Origin: Lachnospiraceae bacterium
GTDB taxonomy: Bacteria > Bacillota > Clostridia > Lachnospirales > Lachnospiraceae
Assembly (NCBI GenBank): GCA_900759665.1
Contig: CAAEWE010000039.1
Location: forward strand, 1 to 63,694
Direction: 5' to 3'
Length of the DNA: 63,694 nucleotides
Every line of letters begins with the position of its first letter. Position 1 is the first letter of the stretch. Made by a program: the position numbers and the translations under genes. The notes below the pieces were generated by a model. It saw nothing but the letters and a program-made list of their open reading frames with translations, made no database searches and was not told the origin of the DNA. Positions 26,768 through 36,139 of the stretch are shown here, one piece after another.

Positions 26768-28555
26768 TTAATTTCCAAATCCCGGGAAGAGACTTCCCCA
26801 GCCGCCGGAAGAATCATCACTGCCACTTTCACCGGAATTGTCATTTCCATCGGATCCCCCCTGTGAGTTCCCTTGATCCCCGGAATTATTATCGGAGCCG
26901 TTATTGCCGGAATTGTCATTGGAGCTCTCACCGGAATTATCCTTTCCGCTCTGAAGGCCATTTAAGGAGCCGGAACCCTGCAGTGTCACATCAAGCTCTT
27001 TCTCTACATAGCTGCCGTTATCACTACGTTTCAACGTAATCTTTACCTTTGTGCCCCTCTTGTAACTATTGGCCTTTTCCTTCAGGCTTTCAATCGTTGT
27101 TACCTTAATACCGTTGATCGCTGTGATAATATCTCCCTGCTTGATGCCTGCCTTATCCGCAGCACCATCCTTGGAAACCTCCGCCACATAAACGCCCTCC
27201 GGCATATTAAAGTTGGATGCCTCCTCTGTGACTGTCTTACCGCTGATACCAAGATAACCCTTCTGGGCATCCGTGAGCACTTCACGGTTCATCAGCTCAT
27301 CTATGATCGGCGTTGCCTCGGAGATCGGAATGGAATATCCTACACCTTCAACGGAAGAAGCTGCAATCTTGGAAGAATTAATACCAATCACCTCTCCCTT
27401 CATATTCAGTAAAGGACCTCCACTGTTCCCGGGATTGATCGCAGCATCCGTCTGAATGACCTTCATCTTGCTGCTCTGTGTGCTTCCATCCTCGCTCTGC
27501 TCTGTGATCTCTCTGTCCTTTGCACTGACATAGCCCACTGTCACAGACTGGCCATATCCCAAAGCATTACCAATAGCAACCACCATCTCACCAACCTTAC
27601 TCTCAGAAGAATCTCCCAAAGCAGAGATGCGGATGGAATTTAAGGTGGATTTCTTCATATCCTTCAATTTCACAGCGATCACCGCCAGATCTGCGGAAGA
27701 ATCATTGCCTTTTGTTTTGGCATTATATACTTCTTCATCAATAAACTGCACGGAAACTGCCTTTGCCCCGTCCACCACATGGTTGTTCGTTGCGATCAGA
27801 AGCTCTGTATCATTCTTTCCCACAATAAATCCTGTACCGGCACTGACCTCATCCTGTCCCTGATAATACTGTCCAAACAGATCATAAGAGCCTTCTCCTT
27901 CTGTGGTACTGGTAATAGATACGATCGAAGGCATGGTCTGCTGTGCGATGCCGGACACATCTGCCGTTCCGATCGCGGTACCGGATGATGCATTGGTATA
28001 CTTCACATTATCCGTGGTATATGCGATCTGCTGTCCTCCGGTAATATTGACTCCCAGCACCTTGCTGGAGAAATAACATACCCCCTGAAAGCAGACAGCC
28101 GCAACAACACCAAACAATACGGCAAGACCGGCACATGCCGCTATCTTCCTGCCACTGAGAAATCCCTTTTTGCCGGATGCTTTGTTTTCCTTGGAAGGCT
28201 CCGGCTGTCCATAGGTCTGCTGCCGGTCATTTCTCGTCTGCTGTGCACCCACGGAAGTCCATCCGCCACTGTCATTTCCCGATGTCGCATCCTTTGCATT
28301 GTCTGAGGTTTCCTGCGTTTGTGCATCCTCACCGGCGGTGTTTTGCGCTGTACCTGCTGATGACGCATTATCATCGGCGTGATAGTCTCCGGAGCTGGTA
28401 GCCTCCGGCTTGTGATCTCTATAGGAATAGCTGTAAACCGAACTGCTCTGCTCCTGCCCGGCCGGTTTTACCGTATCTTCACTTTTGTCCATAGGATTCC
28501 CATACTCTCCGGTATACTGATTGGTATCCTGTGTATCCTGATTTTTTTCTTCCAT
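26768..28555 (-). CDS. HtrA/DegP-family membrane-anchored serine protease
   Basis: A protein of about 595 residues. A disordered, acidic N-terminal 130 residues precede a single transmembrane segment, then a trypsin-like domain with His in TNNHVVDGA, Asp in SSADLAVI and Ser in NPGNSGGPLL. One PDZ domain follows (about residues 440-530). The C-terminal tail is a Gly/Ser/Asn/Asp-rich low-complexity segment. HtrA proteases degrade misfolded exported proteins. The start at 28555 follows GGCAGG; an ATG 21 bp upstream is possible. It is first in an operon with the LtaS-like enzyme and an SDR. Confidence 0.93.
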   Translation of the reverse strand: MEEKNQDTQDTNQYTGEYGNPMDKSEDTVKPAGQEQSSSVYSYSYRDHKPEATSSGDYHADDNASSAGTAQNTAGEDAQTQETSDNAKDATSGNDSGGWTSVGAQQTRNDRQQTYGQPEPSKENKASGKKGFLSGRKIAACAGLAVLFGVVAAVCFQGVCYFSSKVLGVNITGGQQIAYTTDNVKYTNASSGTAIGTADVSGIAQQTMPSIVSITSTTEGEGSYDLFGQYYQGQDEVSAGTGFIVGKNDTELLIATNNHVVDGAKAVSVQFIDEEVYNAKTKGNDSSADLAVIAVKLKDMKKSTLNSIRISALGDSSESKVGEMVVAIGNALGYGQSVTVGYVSAKDREITEQSEDGSTQSSKMKVIQTDAAINPGNSGGPLLNMKGEVIGINSSKIAASSVEGVGYSIPISEATPIIDELMNREVLTDAQKGYLGISGKTVTEEASNFNMPEGVYVAEVSKDGAADKAGIKQGDIITAINGIKVTTIESLKEKANSYKRGTKVKITLKRSDNGSYVEKELDVTLQGSGSLNGLQSGKDNSGESSNDNSGNNGSDNNSGDQGNSQGGSDGNDNSGESGSDDSSGGWGSLFPGFGN

Positions 28556-28695
28556 ATCGTGTAACCTGCCTTTCATTCTTTTGAAAGAACCAATCTATGG
28601 TCTCTCTCCCTCCATATCTACTGCATAAGTCTAACAGCGATTTGTGACCTACTTGTGAAAAACGAATAAAAATTTTGTTCCTTTTTGAAATAATA

Positions 28696-28724
28696 TTGCG
28701 ATTTATACCGGAAACTATTATAAT
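28696..28724 (+). promoter_or_regulatory. promoter of the sugar-transferase gene
   Basis: TTGCGA and TATAAT are separated by 17 bp. The predicted start site near 28731 excludes the GTG at 28728 as translation start and favours the GTG at 28761. Confidence 0.7.
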
Positions 28725-28760
28725 AAGGTGGTTCAAAATCTTTATTTAGAAGGTGATAAT

Positions 28761-30191
28761 GTGATCAAGGATAACCAAAAACTGTTAAATCTGATGCATG
28801 TGATCGTGGATGCGTTCATCATTGCTCTTTCTTATATTTTAGCCTGGAGCCTGCGTTTTGAGGATACCTGGAGTCCTCTGGTGCAATGGCGTATCATTCC
28901 TGCCCCGATCGGATATATCCGTCCGCGTCAGGACTATATTAATATGCTTGTTTTTCTGGTTCCATGCTATCTGATTATATATTATTTCTGCAACTTATAC
29001 AATCCGAAAAGAACTTCCAGCCGCCGGACAGAGCTTTTCAATCTGATCAAGGCAAATCTGTTAGGCATCATTTACTGCGTTGCCGTTCTTTTCTTTATTA
29101 AGCAGCAAAACTACGCACGACTGTTCCTTGGTATTTTTGCGATCATGAATCTGTGTATTGATTTCCTTTTCCGCATGACCGTCAACAAGATCCTGCGCAA
29201 GATGCGAAAGGCAGGCAAAAATTTAAAACACATCCTTCTGGTGGGTTACAGCCGTACGGCAGAGGGCTACATTGACCGTCTCCGGGTTCATCCGGAATGG
29301 GGATACTTCATCCATGGCATTCTGGATGACCACAAGAGCACAGAGGATTCCTATCGCGGTATTCCTGTCATCGGAAGCATTTCTATGCTGGAGGATCTGC
29401 TGAGTACCAATGCATACGATGAAATCGCGATCACGTTGAGCATTGACGAATTTTCCAAGCTGGAATCCATCGTGACGATCTGTGAGAAGGCCGGCGTGCA
29501 TACCAAATTCATCCCGGATTACAATCATGTGATCCCGACGAAGCCGTATACCGAGGATCTGGATGGGCTTCCGATCATCCATGTGCGTCACGTTCCACTG
29601 AGTTCTTCTCTGAATAATGCAGTCAAACGTACCATTGATGTGCTCGGTTCCCTGTTCGGACTGATCATTCTGGCAGTTCCGATGCTGATCGTGGCACTGA
29701 TCATCAAAATCACCTCACCGGGACCGCTGATCTTTAAGCAGGAGCGGATCGGTCTGCATAACAAGGCATTTCAGATGTACAAGTTCCGTTCCATGAGAGT
29801 CCAGGATGCCTCCGAGGAGAAAAAGGCATGGACCACCAAAAACGATCCAAGAGTCACTCCGATCGGTAAATTTATGCGGAAAACAAATATCGATGAGCTT
29901 CCACAGCTTGTCAATGTCCTCCGGGGGGATATGAGTCTCGTGGGTCCCCGTCCGGAACGTCCGTTTTTTGTGAAAAAGTTCCAGGAAGTGATTCCACGTT
30001 ATATGATCAAACATCAGGTGCGTCCGGGCATGACCGGATGGGCACAGGTCAACGGCTACCGGGGAGATACTTCCATTGTAAAGCGTATTGAATGTGACCT
30101 TTATTATGTAGAAAACTGGACCTTATGGCTTGATTTCAAGATCCTGTTTCTGACTTTCTTCGGCCGGAGCGTCAACAAAAACGCATATTAA
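28761..30191 (+). CDS. undecaprenyl-phosphate sugar phosphotransferase (WcaJ/CpsE-type)
   Basis: A 476-residue integral membrane enzyme that transfers a sugar 1-phosphate to undecaprenyl phosphate, the first step of surface polysaccharide assembly. Four hydrophobic segments in the first 150 residues and a Rossmann-like CoA-binding-3 region (LLVGYSRTAEGY) precede the bacterial sugar transferase domain, with KRTIDVLGSLFGL, GPLIFKQERIG, YKFRSMR, TNIDELPQL and GPRPERP. The GTG at 28761 has GAAGGTG 6 nt upstream. The LCP ligase and a two-component system follow on the same strand, consistent with an envelope polymer pathway. Confidence 0.92.
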   Translation: MIKDNQKLLNLMHVIVDAFIIALSYILAWSLRFEDTWSPLVQWRIIPAPIGYIRPRQDYINMLVFLVPCYLIIYYFCNLYNPKRTSSRRTELFNLIKANLLGIIYCVAVLFFIKQQNYARLFLGIFAIMNLCIDFLFRMTVNKILRKMRKAGKNLKHILLVGYSRTAEGYIDRLRVHPEWGYFIHGILDDHKSTEDSYRGIPVIGSISMLEDLLSTNAYDEIAITLSIDEFSKLESIVTICEKAGVHTKFIPDYNHVIPTKPYTEDLDGLPIIHVRHVPLSSSLNNAVKRTIDVLGSLFGLIILAVPMLIVALIIKITSPGPLIFKQERIGLHNKAFQMYKFRSMRVQDASEEKKAWTTKNDPRVTPIGKFMRKTNIDELPQLVNVLRGDMSLVGPRPERPFFVKKFQEVIPRYMIKHQVRPGMTGWAQVNGYRGDTSIVKRIECDLYYVENWTLWLDFKILFLTFFGRSVNKNAY

Positions 30192-30260
30192 GATGCCGGG
30201 GCAAAAGCATTTTGTTCCCCACATCATATGCAACGAAAAACAGAAAGGCAGGATATCCTT

Positions 30261-31310
30261 ATGGAAAGCTATCGAAACCGTGCCGCCCACAATGAGCGGA
30301 TCCGAAAGAAAAAGAAACAAAAGAAGCATATCCGCATTTTTATATTGATCCTGTTACTTTTGATCATGGCCGGAGTCCTGATGGTTCTGTCCCTTGTCAA
30401 CAAGATCGATGAGATTAAGAATCATCCTTTAGATAATATTACCGTCAACGAAGGCCTGGCCGACGGTAATATTAAAGATTATACTAATATTGTAGTATTT
30501 GGCGTAGATTCCAGAGCCAATGCTCTTCACGAAAATACCCGGAGCGATTCCATTATTCTGGTCAGCATTAACAATAAAACCCACGATGTGAAACTGACTT
30601 CGATCTTCCGGGATACCTACACGCGGATCGACGGGCATGGATACACCAAGATCAATCACGCCTATTCCTACGGCGGTCCCGATCTGGCAGTCAATACCAT
30701 CAACCAGAATTTCGATCTGAATGTACACGACTTTGTCACCGTCAATTTCAGTGCTCTTTCCAATGTCATTGATGCTTTGGGCGGGATCACACTGAATATC
30801 CATAAAGACGAATTAAAATGGGTCAATGCCTATGCCCGCGATGTTGCAAAAATTAACGGCATGAAATACGAAAAGATCAAAAAGTCCGGAAAGCAGACAG
30901 TAACAGGTGTACAGGCTACCGGCTACTGCCGCGTCCGCTATACAAGCGGTGGAGATTTTACCCGTGCCAAGCGTCAGCGCCGCGTATTGACCGCTATCAT
31001 GGCAAAGGCCAAAAAAAGCAGTCCGCTGAGACTTTACCGGGTACTGAATGAGATGCTTCCACAGATCTACACCAGCCTGACCACGCAGGAAATCCTGCAT
31101 TTAGGAATGTATCTGCCGTTTTATGACATCAAAAACAGCAGGGGCTTTCCTTATGAACTGGATTGTCACCGTGCCTCCGATGGCATTTATTATGACTTTC
31201 CAACCACATTGTCCAGCAATGTTACCAAGCTTCATAAAAAGCTGTTTGGTACTGTGAATTACAAGCCAACGAAAACTGTAGAAGAAATAACTGCCGGCAT
31301 GGGGTATTGA
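30261..31310 (+). CDS. LytR-CpsA-Psr (LCP) family cell-wall polymer ligase
   Basis: A 349-residue membrane-anchored protein: a lysine-rich cytoplasmic N-terminus, one transmembrane helix (about residues 25-47), then the extracellular LCP domain. Hallmarks are FGVDSRAN, RSDSIILVSIN, the arginine-rich SIFRDTYT, KINHAYSYGGP and the RVRYTSGGDFTRAKRQRRVL block. LCP enzymes transfer lipid-linked polymers such as teichoic acid or capsule to peptidoglycan. The start at 30261 gives a compact N-terminus; an ATG 33 bp upstream lacks a ribosome site. It is probably co-transcribed with the sugar transferase and the sensor kinase. Confidence 0.93.
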   Translation: MESYRNRAAHNERIRKKKKQKKHIRIFILILLLLIMAGVLMVLSLVNKIDEIKNHPLDNITVNEGLADGNIKDYTNIVVFGVDSRANALHENTRSDSIILVSINNKTHDVKLTSIFRDTYTRIDGHGYTKINHAYSYGGPDLAVNTINQNFDLNVHDFVTVNFSALSNVIDALGGITLNIHKDELKWVNAYARDVAKINGMKYEKIKKSGKQTVTGVQATGYCRVRYTSGGDFTRAKRQRRVLTAIMAKAKKSSPLRLYRVLNEMLPQIYTSLTTQEILHLGMYLPFYDIKNSRGFPYELDCHRASDGIYYDFPTTLSSNVTKLHKKLFGTVNYKPTKTVEEITAGMGY

Positions 31311-31357
31311 TCCGCTGCCGGCTTTTATACCATCCGGGAAAGGAGCAGCACTTTTAT

Positions 31358-32926
31358 ATGAAAATCCGCGGACGACTGATCATTGCGTTTCTTTTTATTA
31401 CAATATTTCCTCTGGCACTGATTGCTCTTTGCTATAATACGATCCTGACCAATCAGGCATCCACACTGGAGGACGATTACCAGTCCGATATTTCTTCCGA
31501 AAACCTTCTACTCAATCCAATCCATGTCCTGTCCACTGCGACCATGACAGATTTCCGCAATCTGGTTCATGTGGCAGACACCAATCCGGATCTGCTGATC
31601 CGGAGGGATTATCTGGACAATGTCAACAACGAGCTTTCCAACCGTTACTCCTTCCTTGTTGTATGTAAAGGCAGCCAGGTATTCTACGTGGGCAACAAAA
31701 AGGCTTACAACCAGCTCAATCCTCTGCCGGGCTACCGAAGCTTCAACGAAGGCTATGCAGACACCATCTCCATCGACAACGGCTATCTGATCAAGCAGAA
31801 AGACTTTAACTTTTCCAATTACGAACATGCACAGCTCTTTCTGGTCACAGATTACTCAGAAATCCTTCCCCGCTGGAAAAGCCTGATCCGACAACTTATT
31901 TTTTCCGGCACGCTGATCCTTTTAGGCACCGCAGCCCTTTTGACCATATGGCTTTACAGCGGTATCGTACGGCCTTTAAATATCCTGCGGATCGCTACCA
32001 TGCAGATTGGAGCCGGCAATCTGGACACCCCGGTACGTGTCAATTCCACCGATGAGATTGGAGAACTGTGCCGGGATTTTGAGGAAATGCGGATCCGTTT
32101 AAAAGAAATGATCGAAGACCGTATCCGGTATGAGCAGGATACCCGGGACATGATGAGCAATATGGCACACGACCTGCAGACCCCGCTCACCTCCATCAAG
32201 GGATACAGCGAGGGAATACTGGACGGTGTTGCAAACACACCGGAGAAACAGGAAAAATATCTCCGCACGATTTCCTCCAAGGCAAATGACATGAGTTATC
32301 TGGTAGATCAGCTTTCCGTCTTCTCGAAGGTGGAACAGAACAATCTGCCCTATCATTTTATTTCCATTCCACTCCACAGCTATTTCGAGGACTGCATCGA
32401 GGCATTTTCCCTTGATATGGAAACAAAACATATCACGATCCATTACGAAAACACCTGTCCAAAGGATACCCGCATTCTGGCCGATCCGGAACAGCTTAAG
32501 CGGGTGATCATTAATATTATCAACAACGCAGTCAAATATCTGGACCGCTCCACCGGCAATATCTGGATCCGTTTAACAAAACAACCGGCGACTGTCAGAT
32601 CTACCCCTCTGTACCGCCAGTTAAACCCTGACGGCACAGAAAAAGAACCGGAGCAGGAGCTTCCGGCATTGGAACATTTTATACAGATTGAGATCCGGGA
32701 CGACGGTTCTGGCATTGATCCGGAAGCATTGCCTCATATTTTTCAGCGTTTCTACCGGGCCGACGCATCCCGCAGCTCTTCCAAACGTGGAAGCGGGCTG
32801 GGGCTTGCCATTGTCGCACGCATTATTGCAGACCACGGAGGACGTGTCTGGGCAGACAGCACACCGGGCAAAGGAACAAGCATTTATTTCACATTAAAAG
32901 AAACAGCAGCAAACCTGTCCGAATAA
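31358..32926 (+). CDS. sensor histidine kinase
   Basis: A 522-residue kinase with a transmembrane helix at residues 5-27, an extracellular sensor of about 160 residues, and a second helix near 185-205. A HAMP domain (RPLNILRIAT...GNLDTPV) precedes the HisKA helix with the phosphoacceptor in SNMAHDLQTPLTSIKGYSEG. The ATPase domain shows an N-box INNAVKY, DDGSGI and GSGLGLAIV. About 20 residues are inserted between the N and G1 boxes. ATG at 31358 is chosen over an upstream TTG. The cognate OmpR-type regulator follows 55 bp later. The stimulus is unknown, probably envelope-related given the upstream genes. Confidence 0.92.
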   Translation: MKIRGRLIIAFLFITIFPLALIALCYNTILTNQASTLEDDYQSDISSENLLLNPIHVLSTATMTDFRNLVHVADTNPDLLIRRDYLDNVNNELSNRYSFLVVCKGSQVFYVGNKKAYNQLNPLPGYRSFNEGYADTISIDNGYLIKQKDFNFSNYEHAQLFLVTDYSEILPRWKSLIRQLIFSGTLILLGTAALLTIWLYSGIVRPLNILRIATMQIGAGNLDTPVRVNSTDEIGELCRDFEEMRIRLKEMIEDRIRYEQDTRDMMSNMAHDLQTPLTSIKGYSEGILDGVANTPEKQEKYLRTISSKANDMSYLVDQLSVFSKVEQNNLPYHFISIPLHSYFEDCIEAFSLDMETKHITIHYENTCPKDTRILADPEQLKRVIINIINNAVKYLDRSTGNIWIRLTKQPATVRSTPLYRQLNPDGTEKEPEQELPALEHFIQIEIRDDGSGIDPEALPHIFQRFYRADASRSSSKRGSGLGLAIVARIIADHGGRVWADSTPGKGTSIYFTLKETAANLSE

Positions 32927-32930
32927 AAAG

Positions 32931-32960
32931 GACAAAACCAGCATTTTCCTATACACAAAA
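32931..32960 (-). repeat. dispersed element, copy B, between kinase and regulator genes
   Basis: The reverse complement reads TTTTTGTGTATAGGAAAATGC, then TGGTTTTGTCC, closely matching copy A. Unlike the other copies it is oriented against the surrounding genes and no hairpin precedes it in the element's orientation. It fills most of the 55-bp gap between the sensor kinase and response regulator genes. Confidence 0.6.
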
Positions 32961-32981
32961 ATATCAACAGGAGGAATCATT

Positions 32982-33671
32982 ATGGCAAGAATTCTTATTA
33001 TTGAAGACGAAACGGCAATCGCAGAGCTTGAAAAAGATTATCTGGAGTTAAGTGACTTCGAGGTGGTACTGGAACCGGACGGCAGCGGCGGTGCTGCAAG
33101 AGCACTGGATGAAGATTTTGATCTGATCATCCTTGACCTGATGCTGCCGGGCATGAACGGATTCGATATCTGCAAACTCATCCGTGAAACTAAAAATACA
33201 CCGATCATCATGGTATCCGCCAAAAGCGAGGATATCGACAAGATCCGCGGTCTGGGACTGGGGGCGGATGATTATATGACAAAGCCTTTCAGCCCCGGCG
33301 AGCTTGTTGCACGTGTCAAAGCCCATATCGAGCGGTATCAGCGGCTGACCGCCAGTGGCATTCCAAACAATGACACAATTGAGATCCGTGGTCTGAAGAT
33401 TGATAAAACAGCACGCCGCGTCTACGTCAACGGAGAGGAAAAGGCATTTACCACAAAGGAATTTGACCTTCTGACATTTCTGGCCGAAAATCCAAACCAC
33501 GTATTTACAAAGGAAGAACTGTTCCGTGAGATCTGGGAAATGGAATCTGTCGGAGATATCGCTACGGTTACCGTACACATCAAAAAGATCCGCGAAAAAA
33601 TAGAAGATTCCTCTTCCAAGCCACAGTACATTGAAACCATCTGGGGGGTCGGCTACCGCTTTAAAGTATGA
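32982..33671 (+). CDS. OmpR/PhoB-family response regulator
   Basis: A 229-residue two-domain regulator. The receiver has acidic EDE near residue 7, the phospho-acceptor Asp in IILDLMLPGMNG, the conserved MVSAKS and the Lys in DDYMTKPF. The C-terminal winged helix carries LTFLAENPNHVFTKEELFREIW and VTVHIKKIREKIE, ending in WGVGYRFKV. AGGAGG lies 9 nt before the ATG. It pairs with the sensor kinase directly upstream. Confidence 0.95.
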   Translation: MARILIIEDETAIAELEKDYLELSDFEVVLEPDGSGGAARALDEDFDLIILDLMLPGMNGFDICKLIRETKNTPIIMVSAKSEDIDKIRGLGLGADDYMTKPFSPGELVARVKAHIERYQRLTASGIPNNDTIEIRGLKIDKTARRVYVNGEEKAFTTKEFDLLTFLAENPNHVFTKEELFREIWEMESVGDIATVTVHIKKIREKIEDSSSKPQYIETIWGVGYRFKV

Positions 33672-33886
33672 TCATAACAGAATCAAATCCACTGCATAAC
33701 CCCCTGCAAAAACCGTGATATAGCAGATATCACAGATTTTTACATTTTAGAACAGAATTGTTTACATTTTTTTTACAACTTCATCATTGCACGTTCACAA
33801 ATCATTTCTATAATTGAAAATGTCAAATGGTTAAACATTTGGCAGTGCTTAAAATTTTTTTCATACCTTCTCCTTTAACGGGCTGC

Positions 33887-34978
33887 TTATTCCGGCGGCT
33901 CGTTATTTTTTTCTAAAAATTGTTCATAGATGCATCGGATCAATATCACACCAAATGGTCCCAGCAGGATCCCTCCTACCCCAAACAGGCAGACTCCTAC
34001 ATAAAGAGCCGCTGTCATAAAAAACGGCAGCAGTCCCATGTGATTTCCCATCATATGTGCCTCCAGCAGATCTCTTACGACAACACACAGCAAAAATGCA
34101 ATAAGCAGCACAACGGCTGCATAATAATTCTGTTGGAATGCGGTATATACTGCCCATGGCACCAGGATCATGCCGCTGCCCAGAACCGGAAATGTATCAA
34201 ACACAGCAATCCCACAGCCAATAAGAATGCTGTACGGATTGTGGATCAGGGTAAGAGCCACGCTGCATATGATCCATATGATCACAAGAATGATCCCCTG
34301 GGACTTCACAAAAGCAAGTCCGGATCTTTTCAGCGTCACCGCCACCCGATGCACCGCAGGATAAAAGACGCTTTTCCGATAGATGCGGTGAACCGCCTGC
34401 ATGTCTCCGCAAAGAGCGATCATGCTGACGATCACGACCAACAACACGGTAAAAAAGCGTGCCGTTCCGGAAACGCACAAAGACACCAGACTTCCTGCAT
34501 ATTTGGATAAATGTATACCGCTGCCCGCCAAAAATTCGTCGCACCAGCCGGACAGACATACCAAAGACATTCCCGCCTTCAATCCAAGCCACGCATCAAA
34601 GCATCTGCAGACCCGGTCTGCCTGACTGACACATAATTCCATAAATTCCTGCCGGTAGAATGGGAAATTCTGCAAAAAAAGCTTCGCTTGTTTCCAGAAC
34701 TGCCATATTAAAATAAGCACCGTTCCAAAAACAGTGCCAAAAAATAAAGTCAATGTTCCACTATATGCGAGCCATTTGGGGAACCGGCAACGGTGACGCA
34801 GAAACCAGATCAGCGGAAACAGCATCCGCATCAACAGATACGCCAGTATAAACGGCAGAAATAGAACCAGAAGGTACCGGAATACCAGATAAACACACAA
34901 TGTAATGCTGCCAAGCAGCACAAAACGGTATAACAGCGGATGTGCCTGGGCAAATCCGGAGGAGGACATATCTTTCAT
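33887..34978 (-). CDS. AI-2E-family permease (YtvI-like)
   Basis: A 363-residue integral membrane protein with about seven to eight hydrophobic segments in the AI-2E exporter family pattern: two N-terminal pairs, a soluble amphipathic stretch, and a C-terminal bundle. The family motif near GIAVFDTFPVLGSGMILVPWAVY is intact. YtvI-type members are associated with spore or envelope functions, and transport substrates are not established. It lies 63 bp after the DUF4129-like gene and may end that transcript. An AT-rich gap of 215 bp separates it from the convergent response regulator gene. Confidence 0.82.
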   Translation of the reverse strand: MKDMSSSGFAQAHPLLYRFVLLGSITLCVYLVFRYLLVLFLPFILAYLLMRMLFPLIWFLRHRCRFPKWLAYSGTLTLFFGTVFGTVLILIWQFWKQAKLFLQNFPFYRQEFMELCVSQADRVCRCFDAWLGLKAGMSLVCLSGWCDEFLAGSGIHLSKYAGSLVSLCVSGTARFFTVLLVVIVSMIALCGDMQAVHRIYRKSVFYPAVHRVAVTLKRSGLAFVKSQGIILVIIWIICSVALTLIHNPYSILIGCGIAVFDTFPVLGSGMILVPWAVYTAFQQNYYAAVVLLIAFLLCVVVRDLLEAHMMGNHMGLLPFFMTAALYVGVCLFGVGGILLGPFGVILIRCIYEQFLEKNNEPPE

Positions 34979-35041
34979 AACATTTCAGCCTTTCTTTTCC
35001 GCTTCAGGATACTTTAGTTACTATGCCCTGTTTCCCGTTTT

Positions 35042-36139
35042 TTATGAATTCTTTCTTGATTTCTTTAAACGATGTACCTCCTGTCTGGAAACGGTCCGCT
35101 CACTGTATCTCGCCACATCATAGGCTTCCTGAAGGGTTTGGATCCACGGATCCTGTGCCTGCATGTCCCGGCGTAGTTCCCCTGCCGTAAAGGTTCCCGG
35201 TACTCTTTTATGATAATAAGACATCACCTGCTTTTTAAACAGATACCGGATCCGCTCCCTGTTATTTCGAAAAAACAAAAAACTCTTCTCCGGATCCTCC
35301 AGCTTTTCCACGACATCCTTTCCTGAGCCCCGTCGGTGAAAAACCGGCCGCTGTCCCTGCAGCTGCTCCGGCTGTCCCTGGGAGGACAGGATCATCCGGG
35401 CAAATACGTAGATGATGAGCAGCCCCACCACACATAATACCAGGATCATTCCAAGTCCCTGTGCATGATCATCCGGGATCACCTCCGCAAGCCTGGTTGC
35501 CGCCGGTGCAGGCGTCATAGAAATACTGCCTGCATCCCCTCCGGAAAATCCCTCCAGAAAATGTATGATCCGCCGGATCACTGCTATCAGAATACTGCAT
35601 AGCATCCGAAAAAACTGCTTCACACTGGCAACAGATGCATCTGAACGAAACAATGCCACCCCGGCAAACAACAACGCCATGCCTGCAAGGATCCGGCTTA
35701 CCACTCCGGTATTCCCCCGGAGGATTCCCTGCTCCGGAACATTTTTCAGTCCGGCATTCTGCTCCAGATACTCCTGCATTCCCTGCAGGGAAACGCACCA
35801 GAAATGTGCCAGAATACAAAAAAATCCGAGAACAATTCCGAAAACACGCAGCAGAGGATCCTTCTCAAAGCCTCCGTAAAAAAATAAAAGAACCGCCTCT
35901 GCAAAAACATGCCATTGTATGGAATAATGTCCGGAAAGAAATCGTCCGTCATACCGGAGCAGACATTCCAGAACAAAGCAGATAAAAATCCCGATCCCCG
36001 CATAGGTCACCGGCTTTCCCACAGGCAGTAATGTTTTCAAAAAGAAATAAATTCCCAGCCATGCTGCACCATGAAGCAGATCCACGGAAACATCCAGCCA
36101 GAGCTGAGCCCGGCTCCTGATCACGACCTCCCTTTTCAT
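35042..36139 (-). CDS. membrane protein with DUF4129-like C-terminus
   Basis: A protein of about 365 residues with six to seven transmembrane segments in the first 270 residues. A cytoplasmic C-terminal segment (FRNNRERIRYLFKKQVMSYY...TAGELRRDM...AYDVARYSERTVSRQEV) fits the DUF4129 pattern seen in MoxR/DUF58 clusters. The ATG at 36139 overlaps the DUF58 stop codon (ATGA), with GGGAGGTG before it, so translation is coupled. The usual transglutaminase-like partner (TgpA) is not found here. The role is inferred only from the cluster. Confidence 0.75.
   Translation of the reverse strand: MKREVVIRSRAQLWLDVSVDLLHGAAWLGIYFFLKTLLPVGKPVTYAGIGIFICFVLECLLRYDGRFLSGHYSIQWHVFAEAVLLFFYGGFEKDPLLRVFGIVLGFFCILAHFWCVSLQGMQEYLEQNAGLKNVPEQGILRGNTGVVSRILAGMALLFAGVALFRSDASVASVKQFFRMLCSILIAVIRRIIHFLEGFSGGDAGSISMTPAPAATRLAEVIPDDHAQGLGMILVLCVVGLLIIYVFARMILSSQGQPEQLQGQRPVFHRRGSGKDVVEKLEDPEKSFLFFRNNRERIRYLFKKQVMSYYHKRVPGTFTAGELRRDMQAQDPWIQTLQEAYDVARYSERTVSRQEVHRLKKSRKNS

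Noticed and set aside
28728..28760. Upstream GTG as start of the sugar transferase
   Set aside because: It would lie at or before the transcription start predicted from the TATAAT box at 28719-28724 and lacks a ribosome site, while the GTG at 28761 has GAAGGTG.
33822..33846. Hairpin TGTCAAATG/CATTTGGCA between the response regulator and permease genes
   Set aside because: The stem has a wobble pair and no U-tract directly after it on either strand, so a terminator call is not justified.
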